From Nostocoides jenkinsii Ben 74 (GTDB lineage: Bacteria; Actinomycetota; Actinomycetes; Actinomycetales; Dermatophilaceae), in the NCBI RefSeq assembly GCF_001046875.1, contig NZ_HF571038.1, positions 444,391 through 484,319 on the forward strand: a stretch of DNA of 39,929 bases, read 5' to 3'. Made by a program: the position numbers and the translations under genes. Positions within the stretch are counted from its first letter, which is position 1, and each line of letters begins with the position of its first letter. Below the pieces are notes generated by a model that was not told where the DNA came from, did not search any database, and worked only from the letters and a program-made list of their open reading frames with translations. Shown piece after piece: positions 8,460 to 17,808 of this stretch.

Positions 8460-8473
8460 TAAGCAAGCGCTTA
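8460..8473. promoter_or_regulatory. Dyad upstream of acyl-CoA dehydrogenase gene
   Basis: TAAGC-AAGC-GCTTA is a perfect 5-4-5 inverted repeat about 77 bp before the fadE start, inside a 277-bp gap (8273-8549) with no gene. The size and symmetry suit a TetR- or FadR-type repressor of fatty acid genes. No regulator gene is adjacent. Confidence 0.4.
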
Positions 8474-8549
8474 GTCAGCGCGGGTCTCGCCCCTCAGCCC
8501 GCGCACACACTCAGCACCCGGTCAAGCAACGCCGCTCGGAGGAACCACC

Positions 8550-10421
8550 ATGGGTCACTACAAGGCCAACCTGCGCGACATCGAATTCAACCTCTTCGAG
8601 GTCCTGGGTCGCCAGGACGTGCTCGGACACGGCCCATTCGCCGACGTCGACACAGACACCGCCCGCGAGATGCTCAAGGAGGTCGCACGGCTGGCCGAGA
8701 ACGAACTCGCCGACTCGTTCGCCGATGCCGACCGCAACCCGCCGGTCTTCGACCCCGCGACCAACTCGGTCACGATGCCCCCGTCCTTCGCCCGGAGCTA
8801 CCAGGCCTATATCGACTCCGGGTTCTGGAATATCGACGTCCCCGCCGAGCTCGACGGCACTGTCGCGCCGCCCTCGCTCAAGTGGGCGATGAACGAGATG
8901 GTCCTTGGGGCCAACCCGGCGATCGCGATGTTCGCCGCGTCATACTCCTTCGCCAAGCTGCTTTACATCCTCGGCAACGACGACCAGAAGAAGCTCGCCC
9001 GCTGGATCGTCGAGAAGAACTGGCACTGCACCATGGTGCTGACCGAGCCGGACGCCGGGTCCGACGTCGGCGCCGGGCGCGCGAAGGCCGCCCAGAACGA
9101 CGACGGCACCTGGAATGTCACCGGCGTGAAGCGCTTCATTACCTCGGCCGAATCCGACATGGTCGACAACGTCATCCACTTTGTCCTGGCGCGGCCGGAG
9201 GGGGCTGGTCCCGGCACGAAGGGCCTGTCGCTGTTCATCGTTCCGAAGTTCCACGTCGATCTGGAGACCGGCGAACTCGGCGAGCGCAATGGCGCCTATG
9301 TCACCAACCTTGAGCACAAGATGGGCCTGAAGACGTCGACGACGTGCGAGGTCACCTTCGGTGACAAGGAGCCCGCGGTCGGCACCCTGTTCGGCGACGT
9401 CCACGACGGCATCGCGCAGATGTTCCGCGTGATCGAGCACGCCCGGATGCTGGTCGGCACCAAGGCCATCGCCACGCTCTCCACGGGCTACCTCAACGCG
9501 CTCGACTACGCCAAGCAGCGCGTCCAAGGCGCGGACCTGACCGAGATGCTCGACAAGAATGCCCCGCGCGTCACGATCACCCACCACCCCGACGTGCGTC
9601 GCTCGCTCATGCTGCAGAAGGCGTATGCCGAGGGCCTGCGCGCCCTCGTCCTGTTCACCGCGTCCTTCCAAGACACCGTGGAGCAGGCCTATCTGGAGTC
9701 CGGTTCGGAGCAGCACGAGCCCGGCAGCGCGGCCGACCAGGCGAGCCGGATCAACGACCTCCTGCTCCCCATCGTTAAGGGCCTCGGCTCAGAGCGGGCA
9801 TGGGTGCTGCTGGGCACCGAGTCCCTCCAGACCCTTGGCGGGTCGGGATTCCTTCAGGAGTACCCGATCGAGCAGTACGTCCGCGACGCCAAGATCGACA
9901 CCCTGTATGAGGGCACCACGGCGATCCAGGGCCTCGACTTCTTCTTCCGCAAGATCATCCGCGACAAGGCCGCGTCGCTGACGAGCCTGTCGATGCAGAT
10001 TCAGGAGTTCGCCAAGGACACGGGCGCCCAGAAGGGCGTTCTCGACCGCGACCGCGAGTTGTTGGCCAAGGGCGCCGAGGATGTCCAGGGCATCCTGGCC
10101 GCGATGGTCGGCCCGCTAATGGCCTCGGATCCGCGCACGGGCGGCCAGGTCACCAACCTCTACAAGGTCGGACAGAACACCACCCGCCTGCTGCTGGCGG
10201 CCGGTGACCTCGTCGTCGGGTGGCTGCTGCTGCGCCAGGCGGCCGTCGCTCAGGACGCGCTGGACGCGGGAGCCACGGGCTCGGACCGTGACTTCTACAC
10301 GGGCAAGGTCGCCGCCGCCCAGTTCTACGCCCGCAACGTCCTGCCGAAGCTCGCTGCCGAGCGCGCCATCGCCGAGGCCATGGACAACGACCTCATGGAC
10401 GTCCCCGAGTCCGCGTTCTGA
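8550..10421 (+). CDS. fadE: Acyl-CoA dehydrogenase, FadE5-like long form
   Basis: The 623-residue protein belongs to the long (about 600 aa) acyl-CoA dehydrogenase branch that includes mycobacterial FadE5. It has an extended N-terminus starting [19 protein letters not shown], the FAD-binding signature [13 protein letters not shown] (about 167-180), and [11 protein letters not shown]. The catalytic base is Glu454 in [20 protein letters not shown]-terminal extension of about 130 residues follows. It oxidises acyl-CoA to trans-2-enoyl-CoA in beta-oxidation, passing electrons to ETF. A strong GGAGG lies 8 nt before the ATG. The gene is monocistronic and followed by a 14-bp repeat array and a long palindrome. 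A 5-4-5 dyad upstream may be the operator. Confidence 0.93.
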   Translation: MGHYKANLRDIEFNLFEVLGRQDVLGHGPFADVDTDTAREMLKEVARLAENELADSFADADRNPPVFDPATNSVTMPPSFARSYQAYIDSGFWNIDVPAELDGTVAPPSLKWAMNEMVLGANPAIAMFAASYSFAKLLYILGNDDQKKLARWIVEKNWHCTMVLTEPDAGSDVGAGRAKAAQNDDGTWNVTGVKRFITSAESDMVDNVIHFVLARPEGAGPGTKGLSLFIVPKFHVDLETGELGERNGAYVTNLEHKMGLKTSTTCEVTFGDKEPAVGTLFGDVHDGIAQMFRVIEHARMLVGTKAIATLSTGYLNALDYAKQRVQGADLTEMLDKNAPRVTITHHPDVRRSLMLQKAYAEGLRALVLFTASFQDTVEQAYLESGSEQHEPGSAADQASRINDLLLPIVKGLGSERAWVLLGTESLQTLGGSGFLQEYPIEQYVRDAKIDTLYEGTTAIQGLDFFFRKIIRDKAASLTSLSMQIQEFAKDTGAQKGVLDRDRELLAKGAEDVQGILAAMVGPLMASDPRTGGQVTNLYKVGQNTTRLLLAAGDLVVGWLLLRQAAVAQDALDAGATGSDRDFYTGKVAAAQFYARNVLPKLAAERAIAEAMDNDLMDVPESAF

Positions 10422-10499
10422 TCGCCGGGTCCTGACCGGCTGCTCCTGACGGGCGCGTCCTGATCGCCAGCTCCCGACCGGCGGGTCCTGATTGCCGGG
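10416..10499. repeat. Six degenerate 14-bp tandem repeats over the fadE stop codon
   Basis: Six contiguous 14-bp units (10416, 10430, 10444, 10458, 10472 and 10486) follow the consensus TCCTGAYCGSCGGG, with 2-5 changes each. Unit 1 contains the fadE TGA. Irregular copies (TCCT-, TCCC-) continue to about 10530. The array is non-coding and directly precedes the long palindrome. Confidence 0.75.
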
Positions 10500-10541
10500 T
10501 CCTCTCCGATCCGCGCGTCCCGACCCGCGTACTGACCCACA

Positions 10542-10602
10542 GTCGACGGGCAGAGACACGCCGCGTGCCCACTCGGCATACGGCGTGTCTCTGCCCGTCG
10601 AC
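10542..10602. repeat. Dispersed long palindrome, copy 1
   Basis: A perfect 22-bp arm at 10542-10563 (beginning GTCGACGGGCAGAGACACG) is repeated inverted at 10581-10602 with a 17-nt loop. The same arm reappears at 33275. It lies between the convergent fadE and MFS genes, so it may act as a two-way transcription stop, but it has no T tract and its conservation suggests a repeated element. Confidence 0.8.
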
Positions 10603-10654
10603 TTGTTGTTGCGTTCCGGGAGACGCTTCTTGGTTGTTGGTTGCCGGGGACCCT

Positions 10655-11512
10655 TCAGCAGGGCGCGGGTTGCGGGCAGCGGACGTCCGGGACCACGGCA
10701 CGCGACTCCACCACCTGGCGCCGCTCGAGTTGGACGCTGATCAGGGCCAGGGCAAGGCCGCCGAGCGCGAGTACGACGCCCACGAGCGCCGGCGCGCGGT
10801 AGCCGAACCCCGCCGCGATGACCTGCCCGCCGAGGACCGCGCCCAGCGTGTTGCCGACGTTGAAAGCCGAGTGGTTCATCGACGCGCCGAGCAGCGGGGC
10901 GTCGCCGGAGGCGTCGATCAGGCGAGCTTGGATGGCCGGTCCGACATACATCGCCGCGAAACCCACCGCGAATCCGGCCGAGAAGAGCCCGACAGCGTTG
11001 CCGCTCAGGCCGGCGAAGGCCAGCATGGCCAGGGCCAGCGCCGTCAATCCGCCCAGCATCGCCCGCACGCCGTTGCGGTCAGCGGCGCGCCCGCCGAGGA
11101 GGTTGCCGACGGTCATCCCGAGGCCCGTGACGGCAAGCACCGCCGGGACGGCGGTGGCAGCGAGCCCGGTGACGTGGGTGGTGACGTCGGCGAGGTAGGC
11201 GTACACCGCGATGAACCCGCCGAACCCGATCGCACCAACGCCCATGACGAGCCACACCTGGCGGTTGGCGAACGCCGCAAGTTCGCGGCGTGCGTTGGCG
11301 CTGGGGTCGCCAACCAGACTCGGCAGGCTCCGGGCCGCCAACGCCAGGGCGAGGACGAAGATGCCTCCGGCCAGCAGGTATGCCGCGCGCCACCCCTGCG
11401 CCTGACCCAGCCAGGTCATCGCCGGGACGCCGATGACGTTGGCGATCGTGGACCAGGCCGAGCGGGCCGAGCTCGCCGCCGGCACCGGCCTGACCCCCCA
11501 GGCGGTCTCCAA
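10655..11512 (-). pseudogene. MFS transporter lacking its N-terminal third
   Basis: From residue about 20 (STIANVIGVPAMTWLGQAQGW) this matches the middle of a 12-helix AraJ/Cmx-like DHA1 transporter: helix 5 onward, then the second six-helix half with GNLLGGRAADRNG. Such proteins are about 400 residues. Here the first four helices, about 110-120 residues, are missing, and the first 15-20 residues of the open frame are antisense to the neighbouring ROK gene. A six-to-eight-helix stub is unlikely to transport. The homology ends at about 11450, the same place where the ROK gene begins abruptly. I read this as a deletion relic; misassembly is the alternative. Confidence 0.78.
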
Positions 11513-12539
11513 AATCCTCGCGCGCCTGATCGATGACGGCCTCGTCGAGGAGGTGGGCCGCCGTCAGGGCGCGCGGGGCAAGCCCGCCACCCTGTACCGA
11601 CTGCGCTCCGAGAAGGCCCACGCCATCGGCATTCACGCCGGACGCACCGACATCAAGGGCGTGCGCGTCGACCTCGGTGGCAACGTTCTCGACACCATCG
11701 CGACGCCGATGCCGGCCCAATTCACCCCGGCGCAGCTTATCGACGGAATCGCCTCAACTGTCGAGAAACTTGTTTCGCCCCAATCGGATTCGACAAATCC
11801 GGAGATCGTAGGGGTGGGCGTCGCGCTCCCCGGTCCGGTGGATCGCACGACCGGCGTCGTCCAGGGATTCCGGTGGTGGCGCGACCCGGCGGCCACTCCG
11901 CTACTGGACGCGCTGACGCACCGGCTGGGGCGGCATACGGTCATGGATCTGTCCATCAACGCGGCCCTTGAGCTGACGGCGTGGCAGCGGGGCGACCAGA
12001 TGACCGACACCCTGTATGCCTTGCTCGATCGCGGCGTGGGTGGGGCGTTGTGGATCGGCGGCCGACTGCATCGTGGCGCGCACATGAGTGCCGGGGAGTT
12101 CGGGCATCTCGTTATCGAGGCCGGCGGGCCGGAGTGCGAGTGCGGCCGCCGCGGCTGTGTCGAGGCCGTCCAGCAGCGCGCTCTCGCCGAGGGCGACATC
12201 GCGCGCGCGGCCGCCGCCGTGGCGACCGGGATCGCGAACGCTCTTCACATCGTCGACGTCCCCGGGGTGGTCTGGTCGGGCTCCGATCTCGAGGCTCACC
12301 CCGAGGCGTATGCCGCGGCCCTCGCCGCCGAGTTGCAGCGCACCTTGGCGGGCGGGGCGGCATACACGATCCACCGGGCCGTGCCCGCAGAGGTTCCCCA
12401 CGAGGATTGCCCTGCCGACCTCGTCGCCACGGGCGCTGCGGTGATGGTGTTGGAGTCTGTCTATGGCATTCCGGCGCGCCCGGGCGAATCCCTCGACCAG
12501 TCGCTGACGCCCGAGCCGGCCGAAATCACCAGCCGCTAA
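11433..12539 (+). CDS. ROK-family transcriptional regulator, 5' end lost
   Basis: This is a NagC/XylR-type ROK protein of 368 residues: a winged helix at about 9-50 (AERAELAAGTGLTPQAVSKIL), the sugar-kinase-like ROK domain from about 62 on (GVGVALPGPVD, DRGVGGALWIGG, GEFGHLVIE), and the zinc-binding CxCGxxGC cluster near residue 235. ROK regulators bind sugars or sugar phosphates and often control sugar or efflux genes beside them. Its first 8 residues (MTLAIVDQ) come from DNA antisense to the MFS relic. About 20-30 residues usually seen before the HTH are missing, and no ribosome-binding site precedes the ATG. It may be unexpressed or partly functional, so the start coordinate is provisional. 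Confidence 0.75.
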   Translation: MTLAIVDQAERAELAAGTGLTPQAVSKILARLIDDGLVEEVGRRQGARGKPATLYRLRSEKAHAIGIHAGRTDIKGVRVDLGGNVLDTIATPMPAQFTPAQLIDGIASTVEKLVSPQSDSTNPEIVGVGVALPGPVDRTTGVVQGFRWWRDPAATPLLDALTHRLGRHTVMDLSINAALELTAWQRGDQMTDTLYALLDRGVGGALWIGGRLHRGAHMSAGEFGHLVIEAGGPECECGRRGCVEAVQQRALAEGDIARAAAAVATGIANALHIVDVPGVVWSGSDLEAHPEAYAAALAAELQRTLAGGAAYTIHRAVPAEVPHEDCPADLVATGAAVMVLESVYGIPARPGESLDQSLTPEPAEITSR

Positions 12540-12629
12540 ACCCCTGTTGTCGTGCTCGGGGTGCCTAATCCTGCCCCCGAAGTTGACCCTGCCTCACCAA
12601 AAGTGAGCACCCTGACCAGGAGTTTGACC

Positions 12630-12887
12630 ATGTATGTCGGCCTCGGAATCTTCCTGCTCGTCGTCGGCGCCATCCTGTCCTTCGCTGTGCAGGACAGCAT
12701 CAGCGCCATTGACCTGACGATGATCGGCTACATCATGATGGGAGGTGGCGCCCTCGCGATCCTGCTATCTCTCGTGATGGGCTCGCGCGCTGGTGGCGGC
12801 GCGGGCGGCTACTCCAGCCGGACGACCACCCACGTCGACCCCAACACCGGCACCCGCGTCGACGAGACCCGCGTCGACGGCCTCTGA
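12630..12887 (+). CDS. DUF6458-like small membrane protein
   Basis: The protein has 85 residues with two hydrophobic segments (about 3-22 and 33-52; GIFLLVVGAILSFAV and MIGYIMMGGGALAILLSLV), then a hydrophilic Gly/Thr-rich tail (TTTHVDPNTGTRVDETRVDG). This matches the small two-helix DUF6458 family common in actinobacteria, whose function is unknown. The ATG at 12630 is chosen because AGGAG lies 8 nt upstream; a longer frame from 12552 has no such signal. It stands alone and converges with the nitrilase operon. Confidence 0.8.
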   Translation: MYVGLGIFLLVVGAILSFAVQDSISAIDLTMIGYIMMGGGALAILLSLVMGSRAGGGAGGYSSRTTTHVDPNTGTRVDETRVDGL

Positions 12888-12941
12888 GCGGTCGGCGACG
12901 ATTGGGCTCGGCCCCAGGTCACGCCCCGAGGTCATGACCGC
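12888..12941. terminator. Nested inverted repeat between convergent genes
   Basis: GCGGTC (12888-12893) pairs with GACCGC (12936-12941), and a short GGGC-TCG-GCCC hairpin (12904-12914) is nested inside. It fills the gap between the DUF6458 and nitrilase stops, so it could serve both strands. It is weak by itself. Confidence 0.3.
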
Positions 12942-12944
12942 AAG

Positions 12945-13736
12945 CTAGAGTCGCCGGTCCGCCAGGACAGGGAAGTCGCGGCGCCAGGCGCTGACCTCAT
13001 CCACATCGATGTCGACGCTGAGCACCTCTTCGTCAGGCCCCGCCTCGGCGAGCACGACCCCCTGCGCCGAGACCACCTGCGACGCCCCGCCCATCTGATA
13101 GCCACCATGCGTGCCGGCCGTATTGCACGCGATCAGCACGCATTGGTTTTCGATGGCGCGGGCTCGCCCGAGGGTGCACCAGTGCTCCACCCGGGCCATC
13201 GGCCACGCCGCCGGCACCAGGAAAACCTCGGCGCCCGCGTCCAGTTGGCGACGGTAGAGCTCGGGGAAGCGCAGGTCGTAGCACGTCGACAACGCCGCGC
13301 GATGCCCGCCGGGCAGGTCCACCGTCACGAGGTCCGAGCCCGCCTCCAAGAGCGCCGGCTCCCCCGCCGCAAACCCGAACCGGTGGATTTTGCGATACAC
13401 CGCCGCCACGGCACCGTCCGCGCCGACGACCACGGAGGTGTTGGCGAGCGACTTGCCCTCCGCCCCCGGCTGGGGCAGCGTCTCGATGATGGAGCCGATG
13501 TGGACCATCGCCCCAATCTCCCGCGCCACCGCCGCCATCGCCGCCACCGTCGGCCCGTCCACGGACTCGGCAGCCGCCTCCCACAGCCGATAGTCGAAGC
13601 CCGTCGGCCCCCATAGCTCGGGCAGGATCACCAGATCGTGCCCCGCCTGCTGCCGCACGAGGTGGGCGGCGCGGTCGCGACGTTCGGGCAGGGGCTCGCC
13701 ATCGGCATACGCGAGTTGGATGACGGCGACTCTCAT
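12945..13736 (-). CDS. Carbon-nitrogen hydrolase (nitrilase superfamily)
   Basis: The 263-residue cytosolic enzyme has the Glu-Lys-Cys triad of the nitrilase superfamily: Glu in LPELWGP, Lys in YRKIHRFG and Cys in STCYDLRFPELYR. Size and motifs fit the omega-amidase/NIT2-like amidase group that hydrolyses small omega-amides such as alpha-ketoglutaramate; the exact substrate is not readable. The ATG at 13736 has a GGGAGG ribosome-binding site and overlaps the upstream ctaG/copD stop by 4 nt (ATGA), so the two are co-translated. A longer frame to 13967 lies inside the upstream gene and is not used. Confidence 0.9.
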   Translation of the reverse strand: MRVAVIQLAYADGEPLPERRDRAAHLVRQQAGHDLVILPELWGPTGFDYRLWEAAAESVDGPTVAAMAAVAREIGAMVHIGSIIETLPQPGAEGKSLANTSVVVGADGAVAAVYRKIHRFGFAAGEPALLEAGSDLVTVDLPGGHRAALSTCYDLRFPELYRRQLDAGAEVFLVPAAWPMARVEHWCTLGRARAIENQCVLIACNTAGTHGGYQMGGASQVVSAQGVVLAEAGPDEEVLSVDIDVDEVSAWRRDFPVLADRRL

Positions 13737-15727
13737 CGGGTGCCTCCCTTGTCCCCGCGGCCGAGGCCCGCGAGATAGTCGTTGTATGCCGCGAGTTCGG
13801 CATCGTGGTCCCGATCGGCTCGGCGATCCGAGCGTTCGGTCTCGCGCCGATCCTCGCGCAGCCAGGCGACGGTGACCAGCAGGGCCAAGACGAGGGTCGG
13901 CGCTTCGCCGACGCCCCAGGCGATCGCGCCGCCGCGCGCCTGATCCGCCAGCGGATCGGGCAACCACGGCAAGCCGAGTTGGCCGAAGAACTCCGGCGCC
14001 AACAGATTGTTGCTGCCGGTGATGATCACCCCAAGGAAGGCGTGGAAGGAGATCGTCGCGAAGAGCACGACGAGCAGCACGACCGGCGGCCAGCGCTTGG
14101 GCCCGGGGTCGGTGCCGATGAGTACCCAGGTGAAGAGATAACCGGACAGCAGGAAGTGCACCGTCATCAGGATGTGCCCGGTGTGCGTGGTCAACGCGTA
14201 GAAGAAGAGCGGGGTGAAATAGAAAGTCGCCAGGCTGAAGAAGAAGATCACGGCCGCGACGACCGGGTTGGCGAGCACCTGGAGATACCGCGAGTGCACC
14301 AGCGCGAGGATGAGTTCACGGGGGCCGCGGGTGGCATCGTGACGCGCCGGGATCGCGCGCAGCGCCAACGTGATCGGGGCCGCGGGCACCAGCAGCAGGG
14401 GAACCAGCATCGCGATCGTCATGTGCATCGTCATGTGCCAGGAGAACAGGATGCGGCCATAGACCCCGGGGGCGCCGCACATCGCATACAAGAAGACGAG
14501 CCAGCCCGTGACCCAGCAGATCAGCTGCCACCACGGCCAGCGATCGCCGCGCAGACGCAGGCGGCGGAACCACGCGGCATACACCCCGATGGCGAGGAGG
14601 CTGACGGCGATCCACAGCCAATCCGCGTGCCACGCCGTGAGCCACGCGTTGTCCGGCGGCGGGCCGGGATCGCTGTAGCCGGTGAACTCGTACACCGTGG
14701 TCGGGTCGGGGGCCAGGCGGTCGCTCGCCGGCGGCGGTGTGCGCGACAGCGCCACCGCGGTGCCGATCGCGACCCCCATGAGGACGAGTTCGCCGAGGGC
14801 CAGCCGGGCGAAGGCGCGGGCGTTCGTCGGCGAGGCTTCGAGGGCGGCGGGGGCGGCGAGGGCCGAGCGGCGGTGGAGGTAGCCGGCGATCCCGAGGAGG
14901 ACGAAGGCGCCCACCTTGACCAGGAGCATCGCGCCATACGCCGAGGCCAAGTCGCCCACGGCCCGGAGGTTGAACCACGCGGCGAGGAGCCCGCTGAGGC
15001 CGAGCGCGGCATACGACCAGCCGGCGACGGTCGAGAATCGTCGGGCGGTCACCCCGAGATGCGGTTGGAGCGTATGCCGCATGGCCACCAGCGCGCCCAA
15101 CCCACCAACCCAGGTGGTCGCCGCGAGCAGGTGGATAGCGAGGGCGTTGATGGAACTCATGTGATCGCGGCTGACCGCGGAATGCCCGGCGAGCGCGGTG
15201 GGCAACAGTGCGAGCCACGAGGCGAAGAAGCACCAGGCCAGGGCCGTCTTGCCGTGCCGTTGGAGCGTGGTGACGAGGGCGATGGCAACGATGAGCGCGC
15301 TGATGACGGCCATCCGGGTCGGGGCGAGTTCCCAGGCGAGTCCGAAGAATTGCGACCAGAAGCGCGGCTGGCTCGGCCGCAGGCCGGAGATGTCGGCGAA
15401 CGTCCCGATCAGGGTGAGCACTAGTCCGGTGAGCCAGACCCCGAGGCCCAGGCTCGCCCCGCGGGCGGCGGTCTCGCGACGGTGGGTGCGCGTGGTTTCC
15501 GGGGTCAGGAAGGCGCCGACGAGGAGGTAGCCAACGGCGCCGCAGGCCCCGACGACGCTCAGCGTTCCGGAGAGGGGGACCAGCCACCGCATCACCGCCC
15601 CCGGATCCCCGATCTCGTAGGCCGCGACCGTCCCCCCGAAGCCGGCCGCCAGGATCACGGCGACGAAGGCCGGAGCGGCCACCAACAGCCCGGTTCCCCG
15701 CTGGACGCGGCCGGAGTTCACCATCAC
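13733..15727 (-). CDS. CopD/CtaG fusion membrane protein (copper and cytochrome oxidase assembly)
   Basis: The 664-residue polytopic protein joins a CopD-like copper-resistance domain (about 130-330, including LAIHLLAATTWVGGLGALV) to a caa3-type cytochrome c oxidase assembly factor CtaG domain (about 380-620). The CtaG part includes WHMTMHMTIAMLVPLLLVPAAP and HTGHILMTVHFLLSGYLF, whose His and Met residues may handle copper. The C-terminal 50 residues are charged and cytoplasmic. The fusion is common in high-GC actinobacteria and is thought to move copper toward cytochrome oxidase. It forms an operon with the nitrilase downstream. The start may be GTG 15727 or the adjoining ATG 15724; neither has a strong ribosome-binding site. 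The upstream region is filled with short tandem repeats. Confidence 0.88.
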   Translation of the reverse strand: MMVNSGRVQRGTGLLVAAPAFVAVILAAGFGGTVAAYEIGDPGAVMRWLVPLSGTLSVVGACGAVGYLLVGAFLTPETTRTHRRETAARGASLGLGVWLTGLVLTLIGTFADISGLRPSQPRFWSQFFGLAWELAPTRMAVISALIVAIALVTTLQRHGKTALAWCFFASWLALLPTALAGHSAVSRDHMSSINALAIHLLAATTWVGGLGALVAMRHTLQPHLGVTARRFSTVAGWSYAALGLSGLLAAWFNLRAVGDLASAYGAMLLVKVGAFVLLGIAGYLHRRSALAAPAALEASPTNARAFARLALGELVLMGVAIGTAVALSRTPPPASDRLAPDPTTVYEFTGYSDPGPPPDNAWLTAWHADWLWIAVSLLAIGVYAAWFRRLRLRGDRWPWWQLICWVTGWLVFLYAMCGAPGVYGRILFSWHMTMHMTIAMLVPLLLVPAAPITLALRAIPARHDATRGPRELILALVHSRYLQVLANPVVAAVIFFFSLATFYFTPLFFYALTTHTGHILMTVHFLLSGYLFTWVLIGTDPGPKRWPPVVLLVVLFATISFHAFLGVIITGSNNLLAPEFFGQLGLPWLPDPLADQARGGAIAWGVGEAPTLVLALLVTVAWLREDRRETERSDRRADRDHDAELAAYNDYLAGLGRGDKGGTR

Positions 15728-15740
15728 CGGCCCAGCCTAT

Positions 15741-15779
15741 GCACGCCACCTGAGCATGCCACTTGAGCACGCCACTACC
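15741..15779. repeat. Three 13-bp tandem repeats upstream of ctaG/copD
   Basis: Units at 15741, 15754 and 15767 read GCACGCCACCTGA, GCATGCCACTTGA and GCACGCCACTACC. They sit 14 bp before the ctaG/copD start codon. A further loosely repeated GCGTGCC stretch follows at about 15807-15835. Nothing else was seen in 15780-15929. Confidence 0.6.
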
Positions 15780-15929
15780 CGCTGACCAACGGTGGTGCTG
15801 GGTTGGCGGGCGTGCCTAGCGTGCCGGGGGTGCCGGAGTGTTGGGAATCCAGCGCGGCCAGTCCGGTCGGCTAAAGTCGACGGGCCATGCCCTGCTCCCC
15901 CGACCGTCGCCAGCGCCGCCGGGCACGTA

Positions 15930-16012
15930 GGTCGAGCGAGGCCAGCGCGGGGTCGAGCGAGGCCACCTCAGGATCGGGCAGGGCCAGCGCCGGATTGTGC
16001 GAGGCCAGCGCG
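15930..16012. repeat. Four 20-21-bp tandem repeats abutting the helicase start
   Basis: Units start at 15930, 15951, 15971 and 15992. The consensus is GGTCGAGCGAGGCCAGCGCG, with the last two diverged. The final unit runs into the GTG chosen as the helicase start, so the repeat forms its 5' untranslated region or first codons. Confidence 0.7.
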
Positions 16013-17757
16013 TGAGCAAGGACTTCCTTCACCTTTCCCCCGCCTTCCCCGGTCGAGCGCCATGGGGAACCGCGTCCAGCCTCCGCGCGTGGCAGGCCGC
16101 GGCGCTCGAGCAGTACCTCCGGGAAAGCCCACGGGACTTCCTCGCCGTCGCCACGCCCGGCGCCGGAAAGACCACCTTCGCGCTGCGCGTCGCTCGGGAA
16201 CTGCTCGACGCGCGCGTCATCAACAAGGTCACGATCGTCGCGCCGACCGAGCACCTGAAGGTTCAGTGGGCCGATGCGGCGCACCGGGCGGGCATCGCCA
16301 TCGACCCCGGCCTCGGTGGGTCGCGGCGCGGCCGCTCCAAGCAGTATGTCGGCACCGCCGTCACCTATGCCGGGGTCGCGGCGCGACATTTCCACTATCG
16401 CGCGATCACCGAGAACTCCAACTCCCTGGTCATCCTCGACGAGATCCATCACGCCGGTGACGCCCGTACCTGGGGCGAAGCGGTCGCCGAGTGCTTCGCC
16501 CCCGCCCGCCGGCGGCTCGCACTGACCGGCACCCCGTTCCGTTCGGACGACAATCCGATCCCGTTCGTGCGCTACGGGGAGCTGGCGGACGGGACGCGCC
16601 GCTCGGCGGCGGACTACACCTATGGGTATGCCGAGGCCCTCCGCGATCACGTGGTGCGCCCGGTGCTGTTCATGGCCTATGGCGGCCCGATGCGGTGGCG
16701 GACCAAGGCGGGCGACGAACTTGAGGCCGACCTCGCCGAGCCGCTGACCAAGGACCTCACCGCCCACGCCTGGCGGACGGCGCTCGACCCCAAGGGTGAG
16801 TGGATTCAATCCGTCCTCCGCGCCGCCGATCGCCGATTGACTGAGGTGCGCCGCCACCTCCCCGACGCCGGCGGGTTGGTGATCGCAACAGACCAGGCGC
16901 AGGCACGGGCATACGCCCGGGTGTTGGCCGAGGTCACCGGGACCAAGCCGACCACGGTGCTCTCCGACGACGCCGGCGCGTCCGCCAAGATCGAGGAGTT
17001 CAGCGAGTCGGATGACCGCTGGATGGTGGCAGTGCGAATGGTGTCCGAGGGGGTCGACGTGCCGCGCCTAGCGGTCGGTGTCTATGCCACCGCGACGTCG
17101 ACGCCGCTGTTCTTCGCGCAGGCGATCGGCCGGTTCGTGCGGGCGCGCCGTAGGGGCGAGGTCGCCACCATTTTCCTGCCCACGGTGGCACCGCTGATGT
17201 CGCACGCGACCTTGCTGGAGCGGCAGCGCGATCACATCCTCGGCAGCGCGAAGGGAGACGACTGGGACGAGGAGGACGCCCTCCTGGCGGCGGCCGAGCG
17301 TAGCGAGAAGGCATCGGACGATCTGCTCGGCGAGTGGGAGGCGTTGTCCTCCAGCGCCAATTTCGATCACGTGTTGTTCGACGCCCACCAGTTCGGGCTG
17401 CAGGCGGCCTCGGGCAGCCAGGACGAGTTGGACTACCTGGGGCTGCCCGGCCTGTTGGAGCCGGATCAGGTCGCCGACGTGCTCCGCGACCGGCAGCGCC
17501 GGCATGCCGCCCGCCAGGCGCGCCGGGATCGGCGCGAGCGCGTGACGCCGGAGGTTAGCCTGCACCGGGCGCTGGCCGCGCAGCGCAAGGTGCTGAATGC
17601 GCTGGTTAGCCAGTACGCCCACGCAAAAGGCGTGCCGCACAGCCATATTCACGCCGAGCTGCGCCGCCAAGCCGGCGGGCCGGCGCTCTCCCGGGCGACC
17701 ACCGAGCAAGTGGACGAGCGGATTGCGCTGATCCGCCGCTGGCACACCGGGCGCTGA
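16012..17757 (+). CDS. Superfamily 2 DEAD/DEAH-type helicase
   Basis: The 581-residue protein has the SF2 core: motif Q-like RAWQAAAL, Walker A ATPGAGKTT (47-55), Walker B DEIH (143-146), motif III LTGTP (171-175), the RecA2 motif MVSEGVDVP and motif VI QAIGRFVRARR (about 370-380). It resembles the stand-alone helicases related to type I/III restriction R subunits that are found in most actinobacteria. No nuclease domain or methylase neighbour is present, so a restriction role is not supported; nucleic-acid unwinding or remodelling is likely. GTG 16012 is preferred; another in-frame GTG lies at 15997, and neither has a Shine-Dalgarno sequence. The C-terminal 100 residues are basic and helical. 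Confidence 0.88.
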   Translation: MSKDFLHLSPAFPGRAPWGTASSLRAWQAAALEQYLRESPRDFLAVATPGAGKTTFALRVARELLDARVINKVTIVAPTEHLKVQWADAAHRAGIAIDPGLGGSRRGRSKQYVGTAVTYAGVAARHFHYRAITENSNSLVILDEIHHAGDARTWGEAVAECFAPARRRLALTGTPFRSDDNPIPFVRYGELADGTRRSAADYTYGYAEALRDHVVRPVLFMAYGGPMRWRTKAGDELEADLAEPLTKDLTAHAWRTALDPKGEWIQSVLRAADRRLTEVRRHLPDAGGLVIATDQAQARAYARVLAEVTGTKPTTVLSDDAGASAKIEEFSESDDRWMVAVRMVSEGVDVPRLAVGVYATATSTPLFFAQAIGRFVRARRRGEVATIFLPTVAPLMSHATLLERQRDHILGSAKGDDWDEEDALLAAAERSEKASDDLLGEWEALSSSANFDHVLFDAHQFGLQAASGSQDELDYLGLPGLLEPDQVADVLRDRQRRHAARQARRDRRERVTPEVSLHRALAAQRKVLNALVSQYAHAKGVPHSHIHAELRRQAGGPALSRATTEQVDERIALIRRWHTGR

Positions 17758-17808
17758 TCGCCGTCCGCGGGCGGCTCGCACTCTGCATACCCGCCAGGGA
17801 CCATTGGA

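Noticed and set aside
13805-15424. 539-codon open frame on the plus strand across ctaG/copD
   Set aside because: It is antisense to a clear membrane protein gene, is full of Arg/Glu/Gly/Gln and has no family feel. It is a high-GC shadow frame.
16012-17757. Helicase considered as part of a restriction or other defence system
   Set aside because: No methylase, nuclease or specificity gene is adjacent, and stand-alone copies are common in this phylum.
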